Source of the DNA: Zingiber officinale
Lineage: Eukaryota > Streptophyta > Magnoliopsida > Zingiberales > Zingiberaceae
Assembly (NCBI RefSeq): GCF_018446385.1
Contig: NC_055991.1
Span: 115,859,794-115,923,793, forward strand
Length of the DNA stretch: 64,000 bases
Direction: 5' to 3'
Both the position numbers and the translations under genes were made by a program. The notes under the pieces were generated by a model. It saw nothing but the letters and a program-made list of their open reading frames with translations, was not told where the DNA came from and made no database searches. Numbering within the stretch: position 1 is the stretch's first letter; every line of letters starts with the position of its first letter. Of the stretch, positions 28,128-39,045 are shown one piece after another.

Positions 28128-29439
28128 GTTGATTATTCACGTATCAATCAATGATTCACTTAATTCAGTTCGTTACTAAATTAATGGATTTTATATTGAT
28201 TCGATTGGTTCGATTTTAATGACATATTTTGATGAGTTCCATTTATCTTAAAAAAATAATTAATTCAATTTCAAAAGTTCAATTTGATTTTAATTGAATG
28301 TTTAATCATACTTCATCATACAAAGGGGCTTAAAATCATATAATGTGTGCATCGTTAGGTCTTACTAATCTTATGCTAGTGCTTGATTTTTTTTTTCGAT
28401 CAACGTGTTTGGCCTAATCACATTAATGCCCCAACCTTAAAATCAAGTATATAGGTACAATTGCTTTTATTCGGTGTTTAAATAATGTTTTGATCAAGAA
28501 GGATTCGTAAATTTTATTATTAATTTTGATAATTTTCATCTTTTATATTTTTGATCATTTTTATTTTTTTATATTTTCTTATTTTAAGATTACGAGTCTA
28601 TTAATAATTTTTCCTTATTTTTAATTTGTTCCTTTCATAAAATTGGTAGTTTATATATTAGAATTTTTTTTCTTTAATTAGATCTTAGGGCCTGAGTCGA
28701 TATAAATATGTATTTAACTACAATTAATGCTCGGTTATTAAATAAAAAATTCCTTTTTTAAAAAAAATATATAAAGGACAATGATTATCTCTTTTTGTCT
28801 TCTCGTCTTGATTGTGATCATGCTAGGTCAAGCATTGAAGATTGAGGATTTATAGAGATAAGTCACATATTTAACCCATTGTATGGTGGTGCAAAATCTT
28901 GAAAATCATAAGGTACGTGGTTGAGAGGATTGACATAGAGATCATAGATGTCGAGTTGATCTACTCGAATTTTTTGGTACATCATAGATAGAGAATTTTG
29001 TTGATTAGATAACAAAATGGAGTGAATCTTCAACTATAAGTAGGTTTTGGATCAAATAAAGGTGAAGTTGATTACCATCATAGGGTCAAGCATTGATATG
29101 GTGGGAGCAATTGCGGCGCTTACAAGACAAATAGGGCAAAACAAAAATCAAAGATTGGGAGAAGATGAAATATCACTTTTCTTTCTTTTGGTATACTCAA
29201 ATTTTGTTTCAAGGACGATTAGGTTTACCATGGAGGACAATAGCTTCGACGCTCAAAATGACCTTAACCGATTTGAAGATGATTTGGAAGAAAAAGCTGA
29301 TGAGAATATTAATATTCCTATGAAAGGCTCCATCGAATATGACCAGTTTTACTCAATCGATTGTTAAAAGAGGTTGAATTGACAAAAATTAACCTTCAGA
29401 GAGCAAAAGATAGTGAAGATGCAATTGAGGATTCAAAAG

Positions 29440-29850
29440 AGTTGGAATCTCGCTTCTTCAACCTCAAACGATGGTGGATACGGAGGTGTCAGGTATTTCC
29501 TCCCCATGGATTCAAAGGATGTTGACATCATTTCCGGTCTCAATGTGATGAGGATTATCAACGAGCCTGCTGCGCTGCCAAATTGAGTGATCCGCATATT
29601 GGATACCTGGTTCAAGAGGAGTTATTCTATCTTGCATGGTATGGTGTTGGGCTTGATTTTAGGCTGTTCTTTCCCCAAGCCATTGGAGAAGTGCTTGAGA
29701 GATGTAAAGATTGACAAGAACAACATTCACAATGTCGTGCTTGTTAGCAGATCGACGAGAATTCCTAAAGTCTAATAGTTGCTATTAGATTTTATTGATT
29801 TAGTACCAAATGATCTTCCTCTTGTTCTATCACTTGAAATTATTTTAAAT
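29440..29850 (+). pseudogene. Decayed HSP70 fragment
   Basis: The plus strand encodes GLNVMRIINEP (29536-29570), the conserved HSP70 ATPase-domain block. After a gap it encodes [18 protein letters not shown] and [13 protein letters not shown] (about 29675-29772), another HSP70 block that normally lies some 130 residues later. Stops, a changed glycine pair (VGGS to VSRS) and the internal loss show it is dead. With no introns left in this short piece, a processed copy is possible but unproven. Confidence 0.7.
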
Positions 29851-30572
29851 TCGAAGATAAGTTTTTCAACCCAGGGTGATTGATACAGGGGGATCCGTAT
29901 ATTATTATTATTATTTTTGATAGTTAAGATATTTTTGATAATTTTTATTTTTTTAATGTTTTTATATTTTGAGTTTGTTTAGGATTGTTAGAATAGTGAA
30001 TATGTTAATAATTTTTTCTTATATGAATGATAGTCTATATATTAAGATTTTTTTTCCCTTTATTTAGATTTTAGTGTCTGGAATCTATATAAACATATAT
30101 TTAGTTGTTAGAGGATTAATCCTCCATTATTAAATAAATTTTTTATTTTTTTTAAAAAAAATTAGAGGACATCGATTATCTCTTCTTGCCTTCTATTCAA
30201 TCCCCCTTCTCTATAGTCGGCAGGATAATCATTTTCTTGTTTGCCATCATGTTTATATTCTTTAACCATGATTTTAAACTCTTCTTAACCATGATCTTAA
30301 GCCTCGTTTAGCCATCAAGGTGTATATGTTCATTAAGTATGCTTGTAAGCCCTTATAACCATGAATTTAAACATCTTGATAGCTCTAAAGATCTTTAAGA
30401 CATGTTTTATGAGTTTTCTGATATGTTTATGTTTATTAATCATGATGTTGAGTCTTCTTTCACTATAATTTTTTAGTTTTTATATTCTTAGCCAAAATAT
30501 TTTGAAGGTATAAAAGGACTTAATTAGAAATAATAATAATAATAAATCTAGTTAGTCTCATTGATTAATCTT

Positions 30573-30740
30573 GTGATGATCAGTTCGGCCTCAAAGAATT
30601 TTTCTATCAGCTACTAGGATAAATCGGGAAGCGCGGAAGATAGTCCAAAAGTCCAATATTTTTTAGTTGCCCACCTAAAGAAAAATTTCTATAGATATTT
30701 AGATGACAATTTGAATATCTTAACGTGGCACGTAGCTCGG
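30573..30740 (-). repeat. SINE-like repeat, family 1, copy 3 (partial)
   Basis: It shares the distal part of the family (on plus: GATCAGTTCGGCCTCA, GGATAAATCGGGAAGCGCGG, AAAGAAAAATTTCTATAGATA, TTAGATGACAATTTGAATAT). It loses the B-box-like part, where the match becomes weak. Confidence 0.45.
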
Positions 30741-31324
30741 ACTGGTATAAAAGGGCTTAAAATCATATAACGTGAGGATCATTTGGTCTTATTAATTTTC
30801 TGATAGTGCTCATATTATTAACTTGATTTAAAATTCGTTTTTTTCCGTCATGAAGGTGTTGGGCCTAATCACCTTAACGACCCAAAATCATTGCTTCTCT
30901 ACTAGTGTTTTAATGGTGTTTACATTCTTTAATCATGATTTTAAATCTTTCTCAACCATGATCTTATGCATCATTTGCCATCAAGGTATTTCTACCAAAA
31001 CACTTGAATGATCTAAAAAGACAAATTTATGTCATATGAGTACCCATGCATCCCTACAAAGACATCTTCAATTGTTAGGGTTTTATATGAGTTTTTTTAG
31101 TCTCCAATATATCACTTCAATGTCATATTAAAAATATATAAAAATTTCATTTTCTTCACAATAAAAATCTCCCGGTAACTTTTCTACGAACCCTGTATTA
31201 TCAATTTTTTCTACATAATTAATTACCGATCTCACCCATATTATAAATTTTGAGATGAAACAATATATTTAAAATTTTATCACCACTCTTAAACTTCAAA
31301 TCTTAAATATAGATCCGTTATATT

Positions 31325-31495
31325 AATGACCCCCTAGTATCGGTCCTACGGATATAGAGGGAGATAGATGAAGGTACACAGGCGCATGGTGAGGTAAACC
31401 CAGGTCGTCAGTTCCTGAGAATCGACCCCTGGCCATTACGTCAGAGATGTCATACACCCACCGTCTGTGTTACACCTTGGGACAACTACAAATCT
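31325..31495 (-). repeat. SINE-like repeat, family 2, copy 1
   Basis: On the minus strand it carries GACGGTGGGTGTATGACATC, then GGGGTCGATTCTCAGG (B-box-like), a middle with CACCATGCGCCTGTGTACC, and the end GGACCGATACTAGGGGGTC. The next copy at 31512-31690 has the same layout in the same orientation. Confidence 0.5.
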
Positions 31496-31511
31496 TAAAG
31501 GTAAATCTACT

Positions 31512-31690
31512 ACCTTAGCGCCCCCTAGAACTGGTCTCATGGATATGGAGGGAGGTTCATACAGGTACACACGCGTTGAGCGCATGGTGGAATCTACCAT
31601 GTCGGTCATAACCCCGAGGGATCAACTCCTGATTATTACGCTATAATTATCATGTGCCCACCATCTGTGATACGTCATGATGACAACTAC
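31512..31690 (-). repeat. SINE-like repeat, family 2, copy 2
   Basis: Minus strand: GATGGTGGGCACATGATAAT, GGAGTTGATCCCTCGGGG, CACCATGCGCTCAACGCG and GAGACCAGTTCTAGGGGGCGC. The head-to-tail pair with 31325-31495 shares the flanking text ACAACTACAAATCTTAAA on the plus strand after each unit, so a local duplication is as likely as two insertions. Confidence 0.5.
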
Positions 31691-32763
31691 AAATCTTAAA
31701 ACTTGCGACCTCAAGAAAAGTGATTTTGAGATCTTTTATCCATTAAAATATTTTATTCAAAATACATTGACACCCTAAAAGGAACTTAAGTATTGCTTCC
31801 CTATTAATTTTTTGATAGTTGAATATTTTTTTTTAATTATGATTGAGTCATATTATCCACTTTTAACTTAAGCTTTTATGATTTTATTTTTGAACTTTAC
31901 CTAAAAGGTCTCATATCAATAGAGATATCTTTCTCTTATAAACTCATGATTTTTTTTATATGTTTTAGGACTATATTTGCATGAGAGACATTTTGATATA
32001 TTTTTTTTAATATCATTGAAGCGCTTGGATTAAAACCACGTGTCTCAACTCTTTATTTCTTTATTTTTTTGGATATATTATATACATTTAAGGTTTAAGA
32101 TTTTTGGATTTAAGAGTTTGGTTATAATAGATTTGAGTCAATAAGATTTTCCTTCTAGGATTCAGGCTTCCCTCTTCATTTATAGTGTTCAAGTTTAATA
32201 ATTTTAAATATTCACAGAGTATATTATATGAATTTAGGATTTAAGATTTAGGGGTTGGATTATAATGAATTCAAACTAATGAGATTTTTCTTCTAGGGTT
32301 AAGGCTTCCCTTTTGGATTATAGTATTTAAGATTAAAAATTTTAGATATTCATAAGGTATAGTGATCCTCTTAAAAGAAATGTTGATTAAAAAAAAGAAT
32401 TGCATTTAGATTTGATCCAAAACTTCTCAACTCTGTTTATTATATATAATGTATTGGAGGCGCCTCGAGTCGAGGCGCGCACGGATCTGCAGCCGGTGGT
32501 GTATATATATATATATATTGGATATTTTGTGCACACGCTGCCCGATTGGATTCAGCAGAGCCCGTAGGGGTAGGATTGAATCAACCAACATGCATAGAGT
32601 TTATGACTAAATATAGTTAAGTTAATTCAAGAAGACTTGTCAAATTCAATTTCTTCTTCGAAAGATACTGCTAACAAGAAATTTCTTGCTCTCGAGCAAT
32701 CCATGGCGGCAAGTTAGTAGTATCCCAAGCGAGTGCCTCGGCCTCTTTGCTTGAATCGGAGTA

Positions 32764-33258
32764 AGGGTGTAAATAAATCACACCGTTCATGAACTATTCG
32801 AAGATCGATTCGATAAAAGCTCGTTTGAGCTCGTTTAATGAGACTCGTTAAGATAAACAAACCAAGATTAAGCTTCACAATATTCGACTCGTTAGCTCGT
32901 GAACATGTTCATTAGTAAGCTCATAAATTAACTTTTAAATGAAAAAAAATATAATTTTGATATTGAATTTATAGATTTTAGACTCTACTTATGAAAAATA
33001 TAGACAAATATATTAAATTTATTTATTAGAATAAAATTATAAATTATAATAAGAATATCATAATTTATATATTTTAATTTTTAATAAATATTTAAATTTA
33101 TAATTTATATTTATTAAGTTCGTTTAGACTCGATAAAAGTTTGAATAAGCTCGTGAGCCATGAATATATTTGTTCAATAAAGCTTGAACTCGGCTAGATT
33201 ATAAACGTGCAAAACTCAAACATTCAAGAGTTTAGCTCGACTCGAATCGATTACTCCC
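32764..33258. mobile_element. Probable terminal-inverted-repeat MITE (hAT-like)
   Basis: The left end reads AAGGGTGTAAATAAATC, and the right end in reverse reads TAGGGGAGTAATCGATTCGAG, an imperfect inverted pair. Inside, both halves carry matching GCTCGTTTGAGCTCG / AGCTCGACTCGAATC and CTCGTTAGCTCGTGAAC / AAGCTCGTGAGCCATGAA motifs, a foldback style frequent in plant MITEs. No clean target duplication could be read. Confidence 0.4.
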
Positions 33259-33301
33259 CTAAATTGGAACAGGGGAGACAGAGCTTCGGCACTATGATTC
33301 C

Positions 33302-33568
33302 ATGAACATGTCCTCACGCTCCATCGCTCCTGGGGACCTGCCTCCTTGTTCACCTACCATAGCTGGTAGGGCCTGGAGCGATGGTGAAGGTAGAGGCGGC
33401 GACAGGGAGATATGTGGATGGAACTACAGTTCTTCTCCGCCTTCACTCCTAGCTCGTCGTCAACCTGATCCAAACAACTCGATCCTTCGTCCCAGTGGGA
33501 TCGTCGTTGACAAACAGGCCCTCGACACACTAATAACCGTGATTTTGCTATATTATTTTAATTCATAA
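33302..33568 (+). other. Unrecognised 88-codon frame
   Basis: A GC-richer island in AT-rich DNA, beginning MNMSSRSIAPGDLPPC and containing LLARRQPDPNN and LRPSGIVVDK. Base composition hints at former coding sequence, but I recognise no family and see no splice partners. It ends in AT-rich DNA that looks like the start of an LTR. Confidence 0.25.
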
Positions 33569-35275
33569 TGCATGTTTTTGATGGTTTATTCATACCTTAA
33601 TCTTACATTTACATTACATTTCATAAATTTCATGTGATCTTGGACTTAATTACAATTTAGTCAATTATCATGGTATTTGATGCTAATATTTGATTTTTAT
33701 TTTGTAGGCATCAAAAGGGTCATGGACCTGATCATATCAGACCGCACTTGGGATCAAACCTAGGGCTAAACGAGGCGATCAAGCTTTGGATCGATTTGGA
33801 CCGTCCATTGAAGATTGGAGAGATCTGAGCCATCCGTTGAGAATCTGGTCCATCCGACCTAATGAGGAGCATATCTGAGCTATTGATGAAGATCTGGAAG
33901 TTTTAATCCAGATCTGAGTTCATCCAGCTGTTGATCAAGCCCTGAGGGTTCTGGACCGTTCAATCAGATTTGGGAGGATTTAAATAGCCGCGAGAAGCTA
34001 TAGTGAAAGCTGGGCTCGACGTTTTCGCGACATCACACTGTTCTTCTTCCTACTTCCGCGACGCCGAGGCTCCGTTCCTCAATTCCAGATCTGAGGCCAA
34101 GTTTCTTCAACGACGACGATTCTAAGCTTTCGGCGTCCATCTTCCGGTGATCAGAGAGCGGCAGAGGGAGGTTTCTCGGCGTGAATTTGAATCTGTTTCA
34201 CTGCCGCGATCCTGTGAGAGGGAGGTTTCTCGATCAACGATCTCCGCGTCCACCAGAGCTTCGAGGGAGGTTTCTTGGAGTTGCTTATCTTCTTTCCAAT
34301 AGTCATTCCATAGCAAGGCTAGCTCGATCTGATCAATCGAGTTGGTTTGCGAATCACAAATTCATCCTCTGTTCTTCGACTGAATGGGATTACCAGTCGG
34401 ATTTGAGCTTGAGGGGAGGTTTCCAAGAGAGATGAACATCACCTGGTAATAGTTGGGAGCTAGAGATTAGTAATTGGATGCTTGATGGGAGGTTTCAGAT
34501 GGCATCTCTGCTTCACGGCAGATTGTTGAGGTTTGAACTTGGATTTGGAATGAGGAATGTTAGGGTTTGTGTTTTCATTTGAATGTTACTGAATTTGTCA
34601 TGTTGTTGCTCAGATCTGAAGATCTAATCTCTTGTCTTTACTGTTCCATTCTTGCTAAAATTTCTGAAATTCCGTTTGTGATTTCTTGCTTACAACCCCA
34701 ATCTTAGATCTAGTTTCTGTTAAGTTTTGTAATACTGATACTAATAGTTGTAGGTTTTTTTTGTGATTTAGTTAGTAAAGCTTGCTCTGATTTTGATCTT
34801 TGTACTTGTAATCTTGCTTGAATGAAGACCGGTTAACTTTAGTTTGGATTGTTACCTCTGTTTTATATAATTTTGTTTGAGCTTATGAGTTTACTTGTTA
34901 AGTTTGATTGTGGTTGTGAATTGAAGAGTTGATGAATAATTTTCTTGATTTAATGGTGCATTAGAATCCAAATTTAGTTGATGCTAATTTGTTGAAATAA
35001 AGATGATCATGTTTTGAAGAGATCGACCTTTCTTGGATCTGCACTTGATTGTATCAGATGAATTCAATTTGAATTGCAAGTTAAAGAGAAGTGCTAGGTT
35101 GACCTTGTTGATGTAATAACTCAATTTGAATCAATTCTAGAGTACTCACACAACTCACTAGTTTACCCTTGGAAAAATACGACTTGGGACTCCTTACTAC
35201 ACGTGTTTGCTTTAATTACAATGAGTTTCAATCTTTATTAATTTGATGTGTCAAGTGACATGCAAAAAGGCCAAC
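33540..35275. mobile_element. Probable solo LTR or LTR fragment of a large retroelement
   Basis: About 1.7 kb with a leader-like middle: the TATA-like GATTTAAATAGCC near 33972, CTTCTTCC stretches, and GGGAGGTTTC repeated five or more times between 34166 and 34500. The end (AAAAATACGACTTGGGACTCC, ACACGTGTTTGCTTTAATTAC) resembles 3' ends of large plant gypsy LTRs. No primer-binding site, coding region or target duplication was found, so boundaries are approximate. Confidence 0.35.
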
Positions 35276-35457
35276 ACCACACACCACCCCGGGCCCATCT
35301 CGATTAGGCACTCCGAGATGCTGACGCTGGCGGCGCTGCTTGTTGTGGCGCACTTCGAGATGAGGGAGGAAGGGTTTGCAATCAATGCCCTATTTTGTTC
35401 TCGGAGACAGCAACGCAAGAGACGGAGGCGAAGATTGGCTTGGCGGAGAGGCGGACT
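35276..35457. other. GC-richer stretch of unknown origin
   Basis: It sits between the probable LTR and the copia LTR and contains a plus-strand frame with LTLAALLVVAHFEMREEGF and an Arg-rich run. I do not recognise it. It may be a fragment of a host gene. Confidence 0.2.
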
Positions 35458-35781
35458 TGTTGGCATTAAGAAGGTGAAAGCTCACATTTTCCGCTTCATC
35501 TTCCAACCCTTTCACATCTCCCTCCATCTCCATTAATGAAATGAAGAGTCGTCTTCCTCTTAGAAGATGACATCCAAGATAATTGGTGAAAGGGGTGCGA
35601 ACAAGAGAGAACATCAAGAGCAAACAGAGGATTTTGATTTATGGAATGTTGAAGAGTTTTTCAATTTGTTCATGATCTTTTTTTAATAGCAAGTTCTTCT
35701 TCCAATCTTCTTCTTCGAGCACTGTAAGCCTTTCGTTTCGGTTGTCTTTTTGTTTGGTATGAATTTATCTTACAGTCAACA
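35458..35781 (+). repeat. Probable 5' LTR of a decayed copia element
   Basis: It begins TGTTGGCATTAAG and ends ACAGTCAACA, giving TG...CA ends with a short inverted TGTTG/CAACA. A tRNA-Met type primer site (TGATATCAGAGC, 35783-35794) follows directly. The predicted 3' LTR partner starts TGTTGGATACG at 60497 but only 28 bases remain, too few to prove the pair. Confidence 0.4.
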
Positions 35782-35794
35782 ATGATATCAGAGC

Positions 35795-37824
35795 GTATTG
35801 TTTGGGAGAGGAAAAATTCCTCCGATGATCACAAGTCACGTAGTTGCGCTTGGAAAAAGCGACTGTGTCATGTTTTTCTCAGTCGCTTGGATTGATGTGG
35901 TCGCCGACGACCACGTTAGATGGCTGGCGACCGATCCCCATGGTCGGCGAGCACCGATGACCGCATGGGAAATTCAACGATCGATCGACCATCATGTTTA
36001 TCGTAGTCGATAAAGTTCGACAGTAGAAAAATGATGAAGTATAGTGAATTAGAAAAAGTTTAGTTTAATTAGATCAAAGACAAATCTACGCGAGATTTAA
36101 TCGATTAATTTTTTTTAATCAATTAAACATTTTAATTTAATCGATTAAACTTAGTTCAATCGATTACACATAGATCTGTTTTTTTTTTGTTAATGAACCA
36201 ATCTGATTCAAGTGGTTTGAACCCGTCTGATCCAATTGCATTGAACTAGTCTAGTCCATTTAGACCTAGGTTTGATCAAACTATTGGTTAGTTTGGTTAA
36301 TTTAACTAGATCAATTTTTGTCCAATCTTACTCATGGTATGGTTCAAATTATTAGTTGGTTTTATCAGACCAGACTGATCATTTTAAACCTCAATATAAT
36401 TCAAACTATTGGTTGATTTAACCAGGTCAGTTTAATTGAATAAAATCGAATTAAATCAAATTGAGATGGTCTAATCAAAATTGGCCCTAAAAAATTATAG
36501 AATTGCACCAGTTTGATGTATCAGGTTGGATCTTTCCATATATGATCAAATAGGTCAAATTTATTCTAATGGGTCAGATTTGATCAAAATTGAACCAGAA
36601 TTGATCAAATGACTTAGTTTGATCAATATGTATGAGTTTGAATTAAATGAGCTTAGGTTACACAATGAAAACCGTATATCCCAATTAGATCAGTTCTAAT
36701 AAGGACAAGGGACTAAGCTAATGCTTAATATCTAGTTTCCTGATCGATCGGTCTACTGTGTAAATCAACTGGAGCTCCTTAAATAAAGAAAAATTATTTT
36801 TCTTATTTGCTTATAGATTTTATGTATTTGTTCTATGCTTATATGTGAATTGAATTGAATCAATTTTGTTACTAGTTTGTCAATTTTGTATTGACATTAT
36901 TATTTTTAACTCCAGATGTCACAGATGATATACACGATGGCTCGTCGCGACGTACGATGAAATGAGCTAGAGGAGGAGATTCAGGGGATTAAGTATGACC
37001 TAGTTTACAGAGTAGGAGGATATATTGGACGACTTTACCGATTATTCTGGAAACTCAAGTAGGAAGAGTTTCCAATCTTGGATAACTACATGCTCTGAGT
37101 TTTTTATTCGATCATTGTTGAGGCATCCTAAGGTGCTAGGACACCATGTATGGGGTTGGTATGAAGGGCGCATATCATATGCAAAGTTGTGTGTGGAGTT
37201 ACTTTACCATGAGGATCCAAAAGAGGATTCTAAAGAGTTTGTAGAGGACTTAAAAGAGGATCCTGAAGATTCTGAGGAATATCTAGAAGAAGATTCTAAA
37301 GATTCTGAGGAGGATCCAGAAGAGGATTCAAATGTGGATCAAATGGAGAATCTTGAAGTTGATCTAATTGATCTTGCCCTAATTGAGTTTGAGATGAACG
37401 GGATGGTACTGCCTATTGCACTAGTGTTTTCTTAGTGTGATTGATGTTATCTTATCTATTTTATTAGAGTTATGTTGTTATTACTATCATTATATATGAA
37501 CAATATTAATCCATTTAGTTTTTGAAATGTTACGTGTTAACAAATTAGAAAAGAAATGTTATGTGTTAACCGTCTTAAAAGAAGTATTAGTTAATTTAAA
37601 TGATGAGTTCATTTCATGATTTATTTACTTAATGATTAGTTCATTTGATGGGATGCATGTAATATAATTGATCAATATTGGTTAGATTAGATTGTACGAA
37701 TGATGAGTGGAATGCAATTATTACTTGATTTTATAAACCAACTCAAATTAACATTGAGTCAATCATATATTATATAGATATGAAATACACTGAATTACTG
37801 AACAATATATTTATTTATGTTAGA
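35795..37824 (+). other. Leader region of the decayed copia element, with an acidic reading frame
   Basis: Two kilobases between the primer site and gag, far longer than a usual copia leader, so other insertions are likely. A frame at 37025-37435 (136 aa) has a repetitive acidic tail made of EDPEEDS- and EDSKDSEED-like units. The first 60 residues show no known fold. Its role is unknown. Confidence 0.3.
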
Positions 37825-38647
37825 TCATGACTACTAAGAATATCATAGCTAAACTCAATAAGAGAGAGAAATTATACGGGAATAACTATAAAATATGACA
37901 CCTCAAGATACAATATGTTCTTGAGGGCAAGAAGTTCTAGAGATCGTAAATCAGTTTATAGAAGAACCTACTTATGATTCTATAACACAACATAGATGTG
38001 ATCTTGATCCCTATAAGGTATGGAAGAAAAAGGATGTTAATTAGTTCAATGGAAGACTCTGTATTTGAATATGAGCCACTACCATTAGCTTATGTCGTCT
38101 ACTTATGATTCTACAACACAACATAGATGTGATCTTGATCCCTATAAGGTAAGGAAGAAAAAGGATGTTAATTAGTTCAATGGAAGACTTTGTATTTGAA
38201 TATGAGCCACTACCATTAGCTTATGTCGTCTGGGATCCCCTGAAAGAAAAGTATAGTGGAGTTATTTTAAGTAAGTTTCGTAAGCTGACAATCAAGTTTG
38301 ATAGCTACAAAAAGTGCCCAAAAATTACCATGACCAAGCATCGGAGGGAAATGAGAAATATGATTCAGGATTTAAAGGATGTCGATCATGAGATGACTAA
38401 TGAACAACAAGTTTGAGTAGTTATCCGTTCTCTTCTTGATTCTTGGGAAAGGTTGAACCAGAATTTGACTTACAGTGAAAGTATGCAGACTTTTACTGAT
38501 GTCTCACACCATGTTGAACTGAAGGTAGAAAGAATAGAATCTACAAGAAATTTTAGACAAGCTTTTATAGTTAAAGGTTCTGTTAGAGAATATGGTTCCA
38601 AGAATAAGAAAAGATGGTTTAAGAAAGGGAAAGAGAAAAGAAGCTAG
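37825..38647 (+). pseudogene. Decayed copia gag
   Basis: From the ATG at 37825 the text MTTKNIIAKLNKREKLYGNNYK resembles copia gag starts. After stops and a tandem duplication the pattern resumes with WDPLKEKYSG, LTIKFDSYKKCP, MRNMIQDLKD and HHVELKVERIE, the usual UBN2/gag core. The 131-bp duplication at 37968-38229 shifts the frame. The text stops at 38647 where a copia LTR begins, and the downstream part of gag is found again at 59542. Confidence 0.65.
37968..38229 (+). repeat. 131-bp tandem duplication inside gag
   Basis: The segment starting CTACTTATGATTCTA recurs at 38099 with only two or three differences. The low divergence suggests a late local duplication. Its length is not a multiple of three. 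Confidence 0.85.
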
Positions 38648-39045
38648 TGTTGTTGCTGTAAGTACCCCGTGGTAGTTTTGATGTGATCAACCAAATCAAG
38701 TTAGGTCCTGTTAGTATTTAACCTCTGTGTCTAAGTGTGCTAGAACTTAGGAGCACAGGAAGTCGGGTGAAAGATGCAGCTAGTGAGAAGGACGGCACGG
38801 GAGAGAGTCAACGGGCTCGGTGCGTTCAAGGGACGAGATGCTGGGAAAGAGTACACTGGCGGATGAGTAGGAGGCGCACGACGTTTTCGAGGGATGGGAA
38901 GCAGGAGCGGAAGACTGCTCGAAGGTGGGAAGTTGGGTTCGGGTGAGCTATATTCCGGATGGTAGAGATCACCCAAGCGATCGGAGCCGGAGCGGAAGAC
39001 CCGGACCAATGCGAGCGGAACCGGGGTGGAAGTTCGGGATAGAAA
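38648..39045 (+). repeat. 5' part of a split copia LTR
   Basis: It begins TGTTGTTGCTGTAAGTACC, close to the start of the SIRE-type LTR (TGTTGGTGCTGTGAGCACC). The LTR continues at 59070 on the far side of the SIRE element, sharing the duplication AGAAA. Together the two parts give about 865 bp. No clear target duplication of its own was found around 38647/59542. Confidence 0.6.

Larger units (their letters stand above)
26111..32763. other. Long gene-poor, AT-rich intergenic region
   Basis: About 6.6 kb with no intact gene seen on either strand. It holds at least three copies of one SINE-like repeat, two adjacent copies of another, and a decayed HSP70 fragment, each listed separately. A near-palindrome GCGCCTCGAGTCGAGGCGC occurs at about 32460-32480, next to a TA-repeat at 32502-32519. 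The remainder is simple AT-rich DNA. Confidence 0.5.
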
